Shown here in pieces: positions 11,501 to 26,500 of a stretch of DNA of 64,000 nucleotides. The stretch comes from Oreohelix idahoensis (lineage: Eukaryota; Mollusca; Gastropoda; Stylommatophora; Oreohelicidae). Location: contig JAMPIV010018780.1 in NCBI GenBank assembly GCA_024509875.1, positions 1,309,058-1,373,057 of the forward strand, in the 5' to 3' direction. A program made the position numbers and the translations under genes. Under the pieces are notes generated by a model, which worked only from the letters and a program-made list of their open reading frames with translations, had not been told where the DNA came from and made no database searches. How positions within the stretch are numbered: position 1 is the stretch's first letter; every line of letters begins with the position of its first letter.

Positions 11501-14500
11501 TTGATGCCAAATTCCAGCAAGCTTAGCCTTGTTGATTCATCTATTGTAGTGTCGTTCTGTAACAGGCGATCACTAATTGTTTGAAGTATCTCTCCCTTAT
11601 CCATGTTTTTGTGTGTGCAATTTAAAAACTTATAGCAAATGATTGTTACCTTCATACACCTGAGAGTTAGCTTGTATTACAAATAAAAAGTGTCATGAAG
11701 TCATCTGTGTTTACCGTTTTGGCAACTCTGATGCCCTGTGTTGGCATCACATTGGGATTTTATTTAACAACAGTGCCAACCCAGGAGAGGGGGTCAAGAT
11801 TAGTTTATCAGACCTTGCTTGCTTATGATGCTTAACCTGGAGCAGGATAAGGTCGTTGTTAGAATTGCTTTGGTTCTCCCCCCCCCCTCCCCCCTCCTCT
11901 CCTCTCCCCCCCCCCCCCCCCCCATCCCCCAGACTTCGGGTTTCTGTAAGTTATATAGTAATTATTTTTGTGAATGATTAGTAATTGTGGAAAAGCCATT
12001 TTTTTCAAATGCAGGAAGTTCTTTGTACTGCATTCTTTTTCCTTTCTTTAAAAAAAAAATACTGCATTGGTCTTTTAGCACAGGAGGAAAGCTTTCATGC
12101 AAATCATAGGTTATGTGCAAAAACAGACTTGAGGTGTCCTTCTTTATGCATGATATTACAGATGGCTTTACATTCCTCACATCCTGATGGTGCTCGCTAA
12201 TGCTTTCATTTGTAATATAGCATTTGTGATGTTTTACGTTTCATATCACTTCAGTGGTTATTATCTTTTTTACATTTCTTCTCATTAGAATCTTCAACCT
12301 CCAGGTTTATGTGATGGGCTCCCTGTGGCGGTTATTCAGAGGCAAAAAGTGGAATGTCCTGAGGTCAAGAGTGGACTCGGCTTCCTACAACATAGATCAG
12401 CTGTTTTTTGGAACACTGCTGTTTACAATCCTTCTGTTTCTCCTTCCCACCACAGCACTGTATTATGCTGTGTTTACCATAGTAAGTAATGAATGCTTGT
12501 GTATGTGAGCAGATGTGTGAAAGATATAATTCATTAATGATTGTTCAATGGCTGTTTTCCACTGCTGCAAGTCAATACCCCGTGACTTTTCATTACATCA
12601 TTAAGTTCTTCCAGAGTTACTATTTCTTTAAAAAAAATGTAGTGATGTACAATGATGAAATGAAAACTATTTTTCAGAATCACTGGACCTAGTTAATTAA
12701 AATAATTGTGTGCATGAGATCCTTGCTGCTGAAATCACCTTTTAAGACATCACTTTGTCTTAAATAGTTAATGACAAGGTAAATATTTCACTTGGAGCTT
12801 CTGTGCATGGATGCATATCTGGAGTCATTCTTATATGACCATTAGCTAAGCACAATGCTGTAGTATACAGATGTGGAAGTGAACCTCTGTCTGTGAAGCT
12901 AATTACACCCTCATTGACTCTTGAAATCATCCACACACTTCCAGGGATTACCCCTGTAGTGAAACATATTGAGAACCCAGCATTGCTTGGAGGAATCACT
13001 TGAGCCCCAGATGTAAGTCTAGCTTTTACCAGATTGGCTGCATGCAGGAAGATCTCACTATGGACCCATGATAGATAGGGTGTGCTGAGAAGTGGCTCTG
13101 TGTAGGATGTGGCAATTCTTTGAGAGAGCCCAGAACCAAAGCACAGTATTTTAGCTCTGAATATTTTGAGAGCCGCCTTGGATGGCAAGGAGTGCACAGA
13201 ATTTCATGCGCTTCTTTCTCCTGGCTTCGGACCAGATGTGATGATCTTTTAAATGCAAGCCAAGCTGGAGAAACTGGAGCTCATGACTTCAACTCAACAT
13301 GTTTCAGAATGGCAGACAAGGCTCCACGAAAAGTCTAGCTCTAAGTACCAAGGAGTCTTCAACTTAATATTGGCTGCAAAAGTGCGAGAAGCTCAGCAGC
13401 CCTACTTAAAGAACAACTTGGAGCTTCTGTATTTGAATCTGTGGAATAATCCATTGTTTTATGATAATACTGATATACATCATACATGTAACATGAGTTC
13501 TGTATGTGGGTCTTCATTTACTGAGGATGCCAAGGCAGATATGTCACTTGGACTTGTATTTGGATCTCAAATAATATATGGTATTCTTATCATGACAAGG
13601 CAGGTGTTACTTGGATTTTTGTTTGTTTGAGTTTCTGGAATAATAAGTTTTTCAATCTCGACAACGCAGATCATTAGGAACCACTGGTTCTGAAAAAAAA
13701 ATGTCCATGAATTATATTCCTTGTACTGAGAGTAAACCCGGTACTTTTGGAATTAGAGGCAGATGCCATACCTCTTAGCCGTGCTGACCCAAGTGATGTT
13801 GATGAAGTATAATGTACATACTGATCTTCAATCTTTGATTTTATCTAGATTATAAAAAGATTAAATGTAGTTAAATCCTGTTTACACCCGTGTGTTACCG
13901 AGGCCCGAAAGGGGAGCAAAGAATAGTAACACTGTTCTCTACCATGCATGTCGTAGAAAGCGACTAAGGAAGGTTGGGCATGGGGCTGGTTATCCCATCC
14001 TGTAAAAAAATTTAAACCACAGAAAACTTAAACAAACATGGACAAGTCAATTAAGGAAAATAAAACACAGCCATCCAAGACAGGGGAGACCAAGAAGCAC
14101 ATGGAGAAGAGAGCTGGAAACAGAGGTGAAAATGATGAGGAGAACGTGGAAAGAACTTGAGATGATGGCATGTGACAGGAGGACTTGGCATGTGTTTGGT
14201 GAAGGCCTATGTTCCTTTGGGAGTGGAGGGTTATGATGATGAAATCGTGTTTAACGTGCAGTTTTCGTCTGCTTCAAATACCATGCCTGGTGGCATAGGC
14301 AATCACGTCTCTCCACAACTTCCTATTTATCAACTCTGTTGTTGACCTCTTCCCCTGCCACGATGTCAGACTGCCCAGTCTCTTCTCTCTTTGTGTCCTC
14401 TATATCTTTTTCCCCTTCTATCTTTCCTGTTGTCACGATATTCTCCAGCCTCCTTCTTCTCACAACACGCCCAAAGAAAGGGGATTGCTTCTTTCTAACA

Positions 14501-17500
14501 TGAGAAAAACTGTTTCTTTGGGCATTGGCCTCTTTCTGGACATCCTCATTGGCCTCTTTCTGGACATCCTCATTGGCCTCTTTCTGGACATCTTCATTGG
14601 CTTCTTTCTGGACATCCTCATTGCTCTTCTTTGGTAGTTCATGGTATTTTTAACATTCTTCTGTAACACCACATCTCTGTGGCCTCTAGTGCTTCCCCTA
14701 CTTGTTTACTAATTGTCCACGACTCACTTCTGTATGTAAGGATTGGTTCTGTGTAGCACTGAAGAACTCTCTTCCTTACTTCCATTGACAAAGAGTTGTT
14801 GCATAAAATACTTTTCAGTTTATAGAATGCTGCTTTTGCCTGAGCTATACTACTCTTCACTACTGAGATGCATCTTGCATCTGATGTTATTAACGTGCTG
14901 ATGTATTTGAATATATTGACTTGTTTTAAAACTGTTACACTTACTTTGATTGTACATTCCGGAGAAGTCATTTTCTTCGAGATGACCATTACTTTTGTAT
15001 CATTTTAGGGCTTTTAAATGTAGTCCTAATGTGATACTCCATAGAAAAACAACAATGAGAACAGTTACGATTATGTTAATGATTCCAACTATAAACCCAG
15101 AAAGTTGTAAATACTGGGAGGTGAATATATGTTTTATGAACATTGTATATCTTTCTCTAAGCTAAGACTGCTGGTCGTGACTGTTCAAGGTCTGCTTTCA
15201 AGAATTGTAGCCATTGTAGCATCAACGCCTGTCTTTACTCTTGTACTGCGTCTCGTTGCACCAAAACTCGTAGCAGGTTAGTGTAACTTTGTGCTGCAAG
15301 AACAATTTTTTTTTTAACATTCTTCTTTTATTTTGAATATTGACTGTTTCCATAATTGTCACATTTCTACACTCCTTTTTTTGTTTTTTTAAACCAGTTA
15401 ATGCTGGTCTAAAGAGAAAGCCTATTGCCTGTTTTCACTGGATTAAATTATATCCTTTTTGGCACTTGCTTGTAATACTGCTCATAAAAATTTGGAACGA
15501 GTATTGCTGATATAGATTAGCTGGCAGTTTAAACTTACCATTAATTTATTGTTGGGCTCTATATTGTTGTATACTTACTGATGCTATTTTACCGACCAGT
15601 TCAGAAACTTAACTGTTATATTGGAGATGTGACACTCTTTACATATTGTCGTAAAGTGTATCTGTATCACAACGCGCTCAAATTCCCCCATTCAAAAGCT
15701 AGTAACGTAAATTTTCCGCCTATAACCCACTCCTAATATATTTGAAAATTGCCAAGAGCAAGGTCAAACGTCTGCTAAGAATTGGACAATAGTTGACTAT
15801 TCTACTACCATAGTTTGAAAAAGGTTATCCTTCCCCTAATCGTATACACACCCGCCCTATTATTTAGTGGAGGTTGTAACTATAAATAACTACAATGTTT
15901 GAACTTATGCACCATTGCCTAGCCGAACAGTCCACGATTTTCAAAGACCAAGCGTATTGAGTCCAATCCCCAACAACACGCAGCTCGTGTTTCCCTTCCC
16001 AATATTTTATGACGAAAGCCGGAAAAGTTGGCAGAAGAAAAAAACAACTTGTTACCTCGTCTTGAAAAGGGAGAGAGGGGAAAAGGGGGAAGGGGGGGGG
16101 GGGGAAGGGGGATTAAAATGAAAAGAATCGAGGCTAACTTATGCGGTTGAAACTAAAACTAAATTTGTGCAGAGAGGAGGGGAAAGAGAAAAACTTAGAT
16201 AACGTATAAAGAGGGTAAAAATTGTCCTCTTTTCACACAACATGCCTAAGAAAAATTCACCGCATCTTTTGGCCGAATACCATCACCAACCAAGATCTGC
16301 TTACTCGTAGCAAGCAAGAGGACATGCACACCATCATAGCTGGCAGACGCTGGAGCTGGGTTGGTCATGTCCTCAGAAGAGACCCCGATGCCATCACAAG
16401 AACAGCTATGTTTTGGACCCCTGAAGGAAAGCGAAAGAGAGGCCAACCAAAAACAACTTGGCGGAGGACTGTGGAGGCTGAGATGCAAAGAATGAACCAG
16501 AGTTGGGGCACTGTACGAAGGATGGCCACCGACCGTGCAAAGTGGAATCAATTTGTTGTTGCCCTACAAGACGCCACTAGGCGTGATGGCCACTGACTGC
16601 TTTGACGGGCGGTGGTTAAGGATCGAAGAAGAAGACAATGGAGGTATGGAATGATAGCGATAATATTGTGTATTAAAATACCATACTATTCCCTATAATA
16701 AATTATCTTGCCTTAGAGAAAAGTATTTTGTTCAGAATAAATATAGAGACAAATTACATAGATGAAAACGATGAAGAAGAGATAGATAAAAACTAGATAG
16801 GATGATAGAGGCCAAAGGGCAGTTTAAGAATCACTTTTAAAAATTGAAATCGACCCAATAATAACCGAGATATGGTAGAAAATAAAAATTGAGACAGGCA
16901 GACAAACACACTGAGTGTCACGTAGGGTTTATATTCATTTAATTTCCTACATCTTCTTCCTATTCTTTCACCCGAATTCTCTCTTTTATTATCTCTGTAT
17001 TTCCTTTTTCCTGTATATTTTTCATCCATTCGTTTTTGCGAATATTATTTTCATATAATTCGCAAACTTTACCTGTTTTCCTTTCTCTAAAACTGAGAAT
17101 CGCACCTGGGTGGTATTGCGTACATGTCAGTCGCGCTGGTCGGACGATAGGCGTGAATTTACAGCATTCGCTAGACATTCGTCTGAGGGTCTCTGGCCTG
17201 GGGCGTGAAAATTCACCCGAGGGACATGGAAAGTAGACAGAGAGTCTGCATTTCAGTAAACGCATGAGGTTTTTCGTCAGGAAAAACCCGGCTTAGCGTG
17301 AAAATCCACTCCGCACTGCAGACGGTGGTCTGAGATTTGCAACTCATGCAAGCCCTCGGCCACTGATGGCTGTTACGTCACGCGATAAGCGGACGAAGGT
17401 GTTATACGGATGGGGGAGACTATTTCGCTTGGCGAAATAAGATTAGGATCCGGTGTCCGATTTTAAGATATTGGCCAAGTTTGAAACTTTAATTTCATCC

Positions 17501-20500
17501 TCGCTCATAGACTCACAGTAGATAGGTTGCTCGTAAACAGAATAGCTGTTAGCGAAGATCTCAGTTTGTTTCGGCAATTTGTCGAACTTCTAGACTTCCA
17601 GAAATATTTTCAGCATTTTTATTCTTAAGTTGTGCGACTACCTGTAATTCTGTGGTTGAGGTAATTAATATGATAGATATATAGATTTTGTGAGTGTTAA
17701 AGTGTTTAATCGCTTAATTCATTTTAATCTATTTCTTTAGCGCAGAAGAGAAATAAAGTGGTAGGCTATTATATTTTCTAGGGAAGCATTCAGTGGAAAG
17801 CAGAATAAAATTAAAATTTCTAGCTTATAACGGCAATTGTAGCTATTTATGAATTTAATTTAACCGCTAATACTCAGTCGAGTGTATTTTTCTAAACTAA
17901 CGTATACTCTAGAATCGAGCCTCATGAATGGTGACGGAATACGCACGTGTTCCTAATTCATGAGGATTGCTGATTTTTAAATATAACTTACGTCACGGGA
18001 AGTTTAAATGATAAGCAAAGCTCTCTGCTTGCAAGTTTAAATGTAAGTTATAACCAGTACAGATTCTGTTTATTATATTATATGTGTTATTTTTCCTCCA
18101 CACAGTGAAAGTTTTGGGGTGACCCTAACTTTACCAGCACCTAGTAGTAGTTTCCATACTTGTGAAGAAATAGACAGTCCTTATTTTGAACCACGTGGGT
18201 TTCTTAAGTACCACTGGTCTAACAGTGCATATGCAACCCGAGTTAGCCAGAAATACTATCTCCCAATAACGGGTTTTCAAAGACTGTAATGATAAATACT
18301 GGACCTTGGAGCCAGATCTTAATTTCTTCTAGGAAAAAAAAAACTCTACGTAATCTTTCTGCCTGGTGGCGCGAAATACTTCTAGTATTAACTAACATTT
18401 CCCGACTATATATATATATATATATATTTTGTGGACAAATCTGTGGTGTGACTAAAGTGAATCCTATACTGAGGGAAGGCACCGACCTGACATTCATCAT
18501 TTCTAGAAACCTACGCTATTGACACTGTGCTCTGCTAACTCCCGCGCCTGGAATAATTGTTAGGTGACTTAATCAGACATTTGAACAAATTTGCACACCC
18601 AAGTAGTCGTTCCCGGAGACTCCGAGTTAAATACGTCTTTTGGAACTGGGGACTTCTTGGCAGAAGACTGCATTTTTTTGAGTCTGTGTGAAAATCTAAA
18701 ATCAGTGTGTTCCAAGAGGCAGCGAGCAAAGTCGTGAGTACCTGTATGAGAGGCCATGGCGGAATGAATGAGTGTACGCTGGTTTGAGTGATATTTTCAC
18801 GATTATATCTTTGACACCCTGTTGCTGTCCTAATTTTTTTTTAATCTGCATAATTTGTTGCTAAGGCTAGAGTTCTTGTGTTTTTGTCTTAGGTTAAATC
18901 AGATTTTTTTCAAACTCTGTGCATATAATTACGAGATAAAACAAAGAAAACTCTTAGACTCAAACCCTATGTATCTGTGACTCGGGCGCCATCATCTGTT
19001 CTCTTAACGGGGCCGGGCTAACCCTAGAGTTAACACTATAACGGGGCTATCATCCTTGCAACATTTCCTTGAATTTTTATGACTATGTGTATATGTATTC
19101 TCCTTGATGTACTTTCTTTGATGTTGTGAGCCGATTTTTTCCTGATATTAAAATCGCTCTTGAACTTAATAATAGTGTTTGGTCAGCTCGTTCTAGATAA
19201 TATATATATCATTGTTATAGTTTTCCCACGTCTGTGTGTTTACCTGTCGTCACGTGTATGTGCGTGCCTGTGAGTGATAGAAATATACATAATATGTATA
19301 TTGGTGTAGTCTGTCTGACGCTGTAACAACTGTTGTAGAAGATAGGTGAGAGAGAGAAGAATTCTTTTCGCTTTCAGAGACAGCCACTATATCAAAATCT
19401 ATCATCTCACGTGTGTGGAAATTCTATTACCTTTCACTAACTCTCACTGAGTCTATCACCTATTCAAACCTATTCAGAAGGGACCAAACCTAGTCTTAAT
19501 TCTCCTATCGAAAAATCTACGACACTGAGGAACTGCTCAATTTTGAAAGTCTTCGAAAGTTACATTTTAGGGGATGCGTTTTTGAACAGTCAAATTTGCT
19601 TGACTTGTTTGATTGGTTAATGATAGTTTAGGAAGGGGAGATAAAACTAACGCTTTACCAGAATACGCTGCCACTTGAGAAAAATATTTCAACACAGTAG
19701 ATTAAGATCAGACGCATAGCAGTGTGACCAATGCCTTTGCGGTCTGGGCGACAGCGATCTGCACCTGTGCCATTGATTGCCAGTTAATCTTACATTTGTG
19801 TGAAATATTTCATTGATTGCGGTAAGATAAATAATTTTATTGATATATTTTATTAATATGTAGAGGCAACCCAGATAGGGGGCCAAAATTTTGTGTTGTA
19901 CGACATTGCCATGGGAAAAGAATTATGACATCCTAGCAAGCATGCCTAAGCAGACTTATTGAGAAACGAAATTAAATTGTGTTTGAATATTGCCACACAA
20001 AAACCATTATGACTAAGTCCAGAAAGCTACTGGCAGTCTTCTGCAGTGTCACAGTGTACAAATGACGCCAGAAAACATACTTAGAATGATGGCACAAAAG
20101 AATTAACAGGTTACAAAAAGACAACTGTACACCTATCTGATTGTATGGAAGAAAATCAATGTTTAAAGTGACAGGGGCATTGCAGCCATATGGAAGAAGA
20201 ATGTAAACACAGTACGGAGTGAAGTCAAATAAATTAGGGACTAGTGCAAATGCTTTGCACATGAGACTGACCACAAATGATGATAGTTTTGAGTAATTGT
20301 GGAGGTATTATAGCCAGCATATAAAAGTAGGGGAACATCCTTCTTTTTCAGGGTTATATTGCCTGTTACCAGTTGGTGGCAGGAAACCTGGTGAAGACAG
20401 AATTGGAGGACAGAGAAAGCCTCAGCAAAGCTGTATGCTGCATTTGATAGCCTTAAGACAACACTTGTGCTGAATTTATATGATCTACTTCAGATAGAAA

Positions 20501-23500
20501 CGTCAGGTGAAGTCCTCATTACGTGGGCTCTGAAAACTCATTCATTAAAAATTTCCACACGTGACTTTCATTATTGTGGGCATGATGACAAAAGTAGTCC
20601 CTCCCACCATTGACTTTCACTTTTAGACAGTACTACATCAGTCTGTGTTCTACACTTACAGTGACACTTGTTTATTATCAAGTTATGGACAAAGATTCCT
20701 CCTTATTTATTTATTATATGTAAATACAGTTCTCTTCAGTTTAAACCACTCCTGCCCCAAAAAGATTTGAGGGACAGGAAATAAAATTGTAATATAATTA
20801 TCTAAACTTACAACCAGTCTTACTTAATTCAATTTCATTGAGTTACAGTTGTATTTGTTTTATGCACTTATCACTATACTTACATTACCCTAGACACGTA
20901 GCCATAAAACACATAACAATCTCATAAAATATTTCCCGGAGTGAGATCTTAGAGAGGTAGCGGATAGGTACCCTGAGAATACATCATCATCAACAATTAG
21001 ACTCAGGGACTTACATAGCTTGACCTCACTCTGAGTACACGTAGTTTGGTAACATCAATAACCTCTCCGGCACACTCGCCACATATATTGGGGTCCTGTC
21101 CGGGATTATTATCATTATTATTGTTAATTAGACCCAGGGAATCCCCATTGTTAAAATAACAAAAAGTAATTATTTGTGGAAAATTGAATGAGTTGTCATT
21201 GCCTATGATAATTTAGTCATACTTGTTAATTAATATATTAAGATTTATAAAGTTGTATGACAGAAAAGATGGCAGACTTGGCCAAGTTCAGATCTGCTGC
21301 TGTGCAGATTGCAAAGGAAATGGGTATGGAGGGGCAAGTTCTGATTCAGTATGTGACTTCAGAATGTGACAAATTTATTGAGAGAGAAGATAGGAGATTA
21401 GCTGAAGAGAAAAGATTCCAATTAGAGGCTGAAAAGGAAACTAAAAGATTACAATTAGAAGCTGAAAAGGAAACTAAAAGATTACAATTAGAAGCTGAGA
21501 GGGAGGCTAGGAAATTAGAAGATGATAGGGAGGCTAAGAAATTAGAGGCTGATAGAGAGGCTGAAATCAGAAGGTTACAGTTAGAGGAAAAGAAATTGGA
21601 GGCTGAAAAAGAAGGAAAAAAATTGCTTATGGAGGCTGAAAAAGAAGAAAAAGATTGCTTATGGAGGCTGAAAAAGAAGAAAAAAGATTGCAAAGGGAGC
21701 ATGAATTAAGACTAAAAGAACTGGAACTTCAAGGCCATGCTCCAGAAAATGGTAACAGCCCATCTACCTCTGATGCTAGTGCCAGTCAGGGAGCCTCTAA
21801 TTTAGCCATGAACTTCCATTTAGATCCTTTTTTGGAGAAGGACGACGAGGTTGAGTCCTATCTCAGTAGATTTGAAAGATTAGCTACTAATTATGGGTTA
21901 GAGAGGGAAAAATGGAGTTTAAAATTATCCCAAGGGCTTAGGGGAACATCTTATGAAGTGTTCTCAAAGTTGAGCAGAGAGGATCAGGAAGACTATGACA
22001 TTTTAAAACAGGCTCTTCTAATTAGGTATGAGAAGAATGGGGAATTTTACAGGAAGAGATTTAGAAATGCGAAACTACTGTCTGGGGAGACCTACCACCA
22101 ATTCTCTGCCAGGTTGGAAACCTACTTGGAGAAATGGACTGCTCTGGGGAAAACCCAAGATCTTAAGGAAATGATCATGATAGAGCAATTGAGAGAGTCC
22201 ATGGCTCCAGACCTGAGAAAATTTCTCATGGAACAAGGTGCAGAGAGGTTGGGTGAGGTGCTCAATGTTGCTGAGAGGTATCAGGCAGCCCAGAAAGAAG
22301 TGGCTGGTATTAGGAAGAAACAGCCGGTTAGTGATAGAACCCCACAAGACCAAGATGAGCATTATAAGAATACTAGGGATCAAAACCCAATAGGTAAACA
22401 AACTTATGATACGCAAAGATTTGACCCTAGAGATAGAAACCCGCAATTCAATGAAAGGAAACCCTACAGACCAGAAGGAAAATGGTGTAAAATATGTAGG
22501 ATGCAAAATCATAATACAATTGAATGTGGTAGGAAAGTTCCTCCATATCACGCTGCATGCATGATAACAGTGGGAAGCAAGGGAAAGAAGGAACTGTCTA
22601 TAGGGCAGCATGAACCTCCTCATCCCCCCATCTGTGAAGAAGTAAAGTGTAATGGCAATAAGGTGATGTGCCTGTACGATTCAGGTTTGGAATATGACTC
22701 AGTTGTGAGTGCAACCCTGGTGCACCCTGACCAGTATACCACAGACAAAATAGAGATACAAGGGGCATTAAAGGATACAGCCACCATGACACTTCCCGTA
22801 GCCAGGATAAATGTCAAAACTAGGTACGTGGAAGGAGTGATTAGAGCAACAGTGTGCAAGGATCCTAATTACCCGCTGGTGTTAGGAAAGAAATATGTTT
22901 TTCTATGGAGCCCTATAAAACCTGTGATCATGGCAACGCTCCAGGTCAGGTCGACCCCTAGCAAGGAGGAGGAACCACCACTACATTTTCATCCTAAACA
23001 GATGAAAAAGGCCTAGGCGAAGGATAAATCATTAAAGCCTTGCTTTGGCAAATTGCCAAATAGCCATAACATCCCTAGAAAAGGACAATTTTATTTGAAG
23101 GATGGACTGCTCTACAGGAAGGCTGGAGCAGGACCTAATGGATATGGACAGTTAGTACTGCCGTGGAGTTATAGGGATAAAATTATAGCACAAGCACATG
23201 TTGTACCAGACGGTAAACACCAGAAGATGGGTACCACCCGTCAAAGGACATCTGTGAAATATTTCTGGCCAAATGTAGCTGGGGACATTGCCCAGTATGT
23301 ACAAAGTTGTGAACAGTGCAGCAAGGTTCATTCCACACGATGGAAAGAAAATAATACCCAGATGCTAGAAAAGCATTCTGAAGAACATAGGCCTAAAAAT
23401 AAAAAATAAAATAAAAATAATATGGTAGATAACGTGAATAGGTATACACCTTCTCACACTCAATCTTCCAGGAAGCCAGTGACTATGGCAACTCTTCGGA

Positions 23501-26500
23501 TAGCACCGAGAGTAAATACAGTTACAGACCAGTCCACCCCGGCTCAATTTGAAGCAGAATTCCGGGACTGGCTAAAATTAGCATTGAGGAAAATCGGTCA
23601 ACATTGAAACCGAAACCAAATGTTAACCTTAGAAAAGTGGGGAGCGGGCGTTTGAGCACCTGGGAAAATGCGCAGCTCGCTTCAGAATACGGCTATTAAC
23701 TTAGCATTATAAGGGCACCGGTGACAGGGGTAGTGACCGCCCCTATACAGTTCAGTGGAAGTATTGTACGGACATTGGATTGAGATCCCACATATTACAT
23801 AGCAATGCTACGGGCGAATTGATTCTGGATGCCGGAATTCATTTCCCCACATTATATATTATATCACCAATTGTCGTTGGGCGGAGAAGACAGCTGGTGA
23901 ATATGGCCTCCATTTGGGTGGCAAATTATAGAATCATTTGACTATTAGTAGAGGGTGTTTCCAAATTCCAATCAAGCTTGAGCTCAGACCAAGGGATGGC
24001 TGTGAGCACATCGGAGGGGCACATTGAATTCATATGTTGCTTTTGGATTGGAATTACTCCGAGTGTTGTATCCAGGCTGATGAGGAAATTACTGGACCCC
24101 CTACATAACTCTGCTATCACCATTTTATAGATTACATCCTCATAAATATTGCAACCTTGAGGGGCATCTAAGAAACCTCTGGACATGTCATGGGACAAAC
24201 TCAGGGAAGATTAATGGTGAATATTGATTGATAATCAGCATTTGTCAGGCAGTAGCACCTGCAGCTGTTTTATTAACACACACTGCAATAGTCTTGGATT
24301 GTAGAGGTCTGAGGCAGATTTCTTGAGTCGTGCCTACTTTGAAATGACCCCTTGCAAAAATCCATGATAATATAAAGACAGAGTCGAGTCTATTTGACCG
24401 AATTTGATCGAGATTGTAACCCAGATAATAAAGCTGCACTAGTGGTGCAGGCTTTTTTAACCGGGGAGATGTGTCGTAAAGTGTATCTGTATCACAACGC
24501 GCTCAAATTTCCCCATTCAAAAGCTAGTAACGTAAATTTTCCGCCTATAACCCACTCCTAATATATTTGAAAATTGCCAAGAGCAAGGTCAAACGTCTGC
24601 TAAGAATTGGACAATAGTTGACTTTTCTACTACCATAGTTTGAAAAAGGTTACCCTTCTCCTAATCGTATACACACCCGCCCTATTATTTCTCTTCTACC
24701 ACCCAAGTTTATCAAGTATTTAAGGGGAATCAAAGTGACGATAGAACTTTATTCGAGAAAAATTCATACATGACATGCTGGCAACTCTAATGCGCATGTC
24801 AGTACTCTGACGTCATAATGTCTTCATCAACGGTCGAGAAGCCGCTACGCTGATTCAAGTCCTATTTTATCAAGTACAACAAGAATACAAAATACTAAAC
24901 CAGGTCTTCATCAACGACCAGACGCCGCAATGTTAGACTGAACCAGAAATCAAAGTGGAACATTTCGACGGGCATTGGTAAACTAATTCAATCGTTGTAC
25001 TGTCAATGTCAAGGTCTTCAATCAAATGGACATCATCTGTTGACAGGACGTCTTGGAACTGTATCGATGACTTGCATCTTACAGTGTTTTCTCACTATGG
25101 CAGGAGTGGAATAAAGATAAGTTCTTGATTTTGTTAGGGCGCTAGCACTTTATCCTGTCCATATAGGTCTATCTTTGGCCTTCAATCCATCGTCACTTTC
25201 CTTTACTTTTATACTGATCGTTTTTATGTGTTCACGTTCTCTGTGTTATTCGTATATTCGTGGGGTTGCTGGTTAGGGCTTACTATTACCTGCGAATTTC
25301 TTATGAAAAATTCAGGTAATTGTAACGACTGTTAGGGTCAGTGTTTGTATTTGCTGACTGAAGGGCTAACGATTAGTTCGTTATTGAATTCCAGCTTCAG
25401 TTTGCAAAACGAACCATTATTTTTCGTGCTTAGCTATGACGTCACGTCGATCATCATTTTTAATTTTCATGACCTAATTTCTGTGCTGTTTATAATTTTA
25501 TACGTTTGTGATCTAAACTCTTGTCTTCTCGTACATTTATTGACGACTTGTATTGTTTATTTTTGTAATGTTATTTTAACGTTTTTTTTTTTCGGATTAA
25601 TATGTCCGAGTCTTCCTTGTTTACTTTATAATTGTTACGTGGTGTCGAATAATTGAATATATCACTTCACTGTATTTCATTTTCTTGTGCCTTCCATTGT
25701 ACATTATCACCTGTGCTCGTCTCTTGTTTACATTGAAGAGCATATTTACAGTACATAGTAGTTGAGTTTATATAGAAGTTGTATATTTTAAGATAACTAA
25801 TATACTAGTGTAAGTTAATTACAAACCTATAACCATGACTACATTAGAGGAATGTATTAACATTGGTATGTATGCCAAAACTCATTGCACTATACGAGAA
25901 CAAGATTTGTTAAGGGAAAACCAATATGCAGAGGCGAGAATAAATTCTCTTGTTCATGATATGACGAAATTGAGAAACGAGTTGAAAGAGAAGGATAAAG
26001 AGAGAGCAAACCAATATGCAGAGGTCAGAATAAAGGGTCTTGTTTGTGATATGGCGAAATTGAGACTTGAGTTGAGAGAGAAGAAGGATAAAGTGAAATC
26101 TCTTACTCAGGAGTTGGTTACTGTGAAAGCAGAATATGAGAATTTTAAATGTAAGACACAAACTTATGTAGATTCAGAGTCTGATACATTGAATGCTCTA
26201 AGAAAAGAGAACTCTGAACTCAGGGATAATATTAAACGACTAAGCGACAGAAACAATGAGTTACATGTTAGTAAATCAGAACTTAGTAAACCTATTCCTG
26301 ATTTGGAATTGGGAAATTTAAAACAGGAGATCAGGTATGAGAATGATAAGGAAAGGGCTCTTACCAGTGAGCTGGAACAAGTAAAAATGGAGTATGAGAA
26401 ATTCAAAATTGAGGCCCAGAAACGTGTAGATTCCAAGATAGTCCAGATTTTTGGTCTATTAGATGAGAATGAAGATCTAGTTCAACAACTTGAGAAAAAA

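Noticed and set aside
12760..13197. 145-residue reverse ORF, with similar translation at 34163-34617
   Set aside because: Both lie in copies of one dispersed repeat. The similarity follows from DNA homology, and no domain or start context supports a gene.
21655..21709. Programmed frameshift between the two Gag frames
   Set aside because: The shift lies inside the charged coiled coil before the capsid and at an A-run where the neighbouring unit has one more A. A 1-nt deletion explains it.
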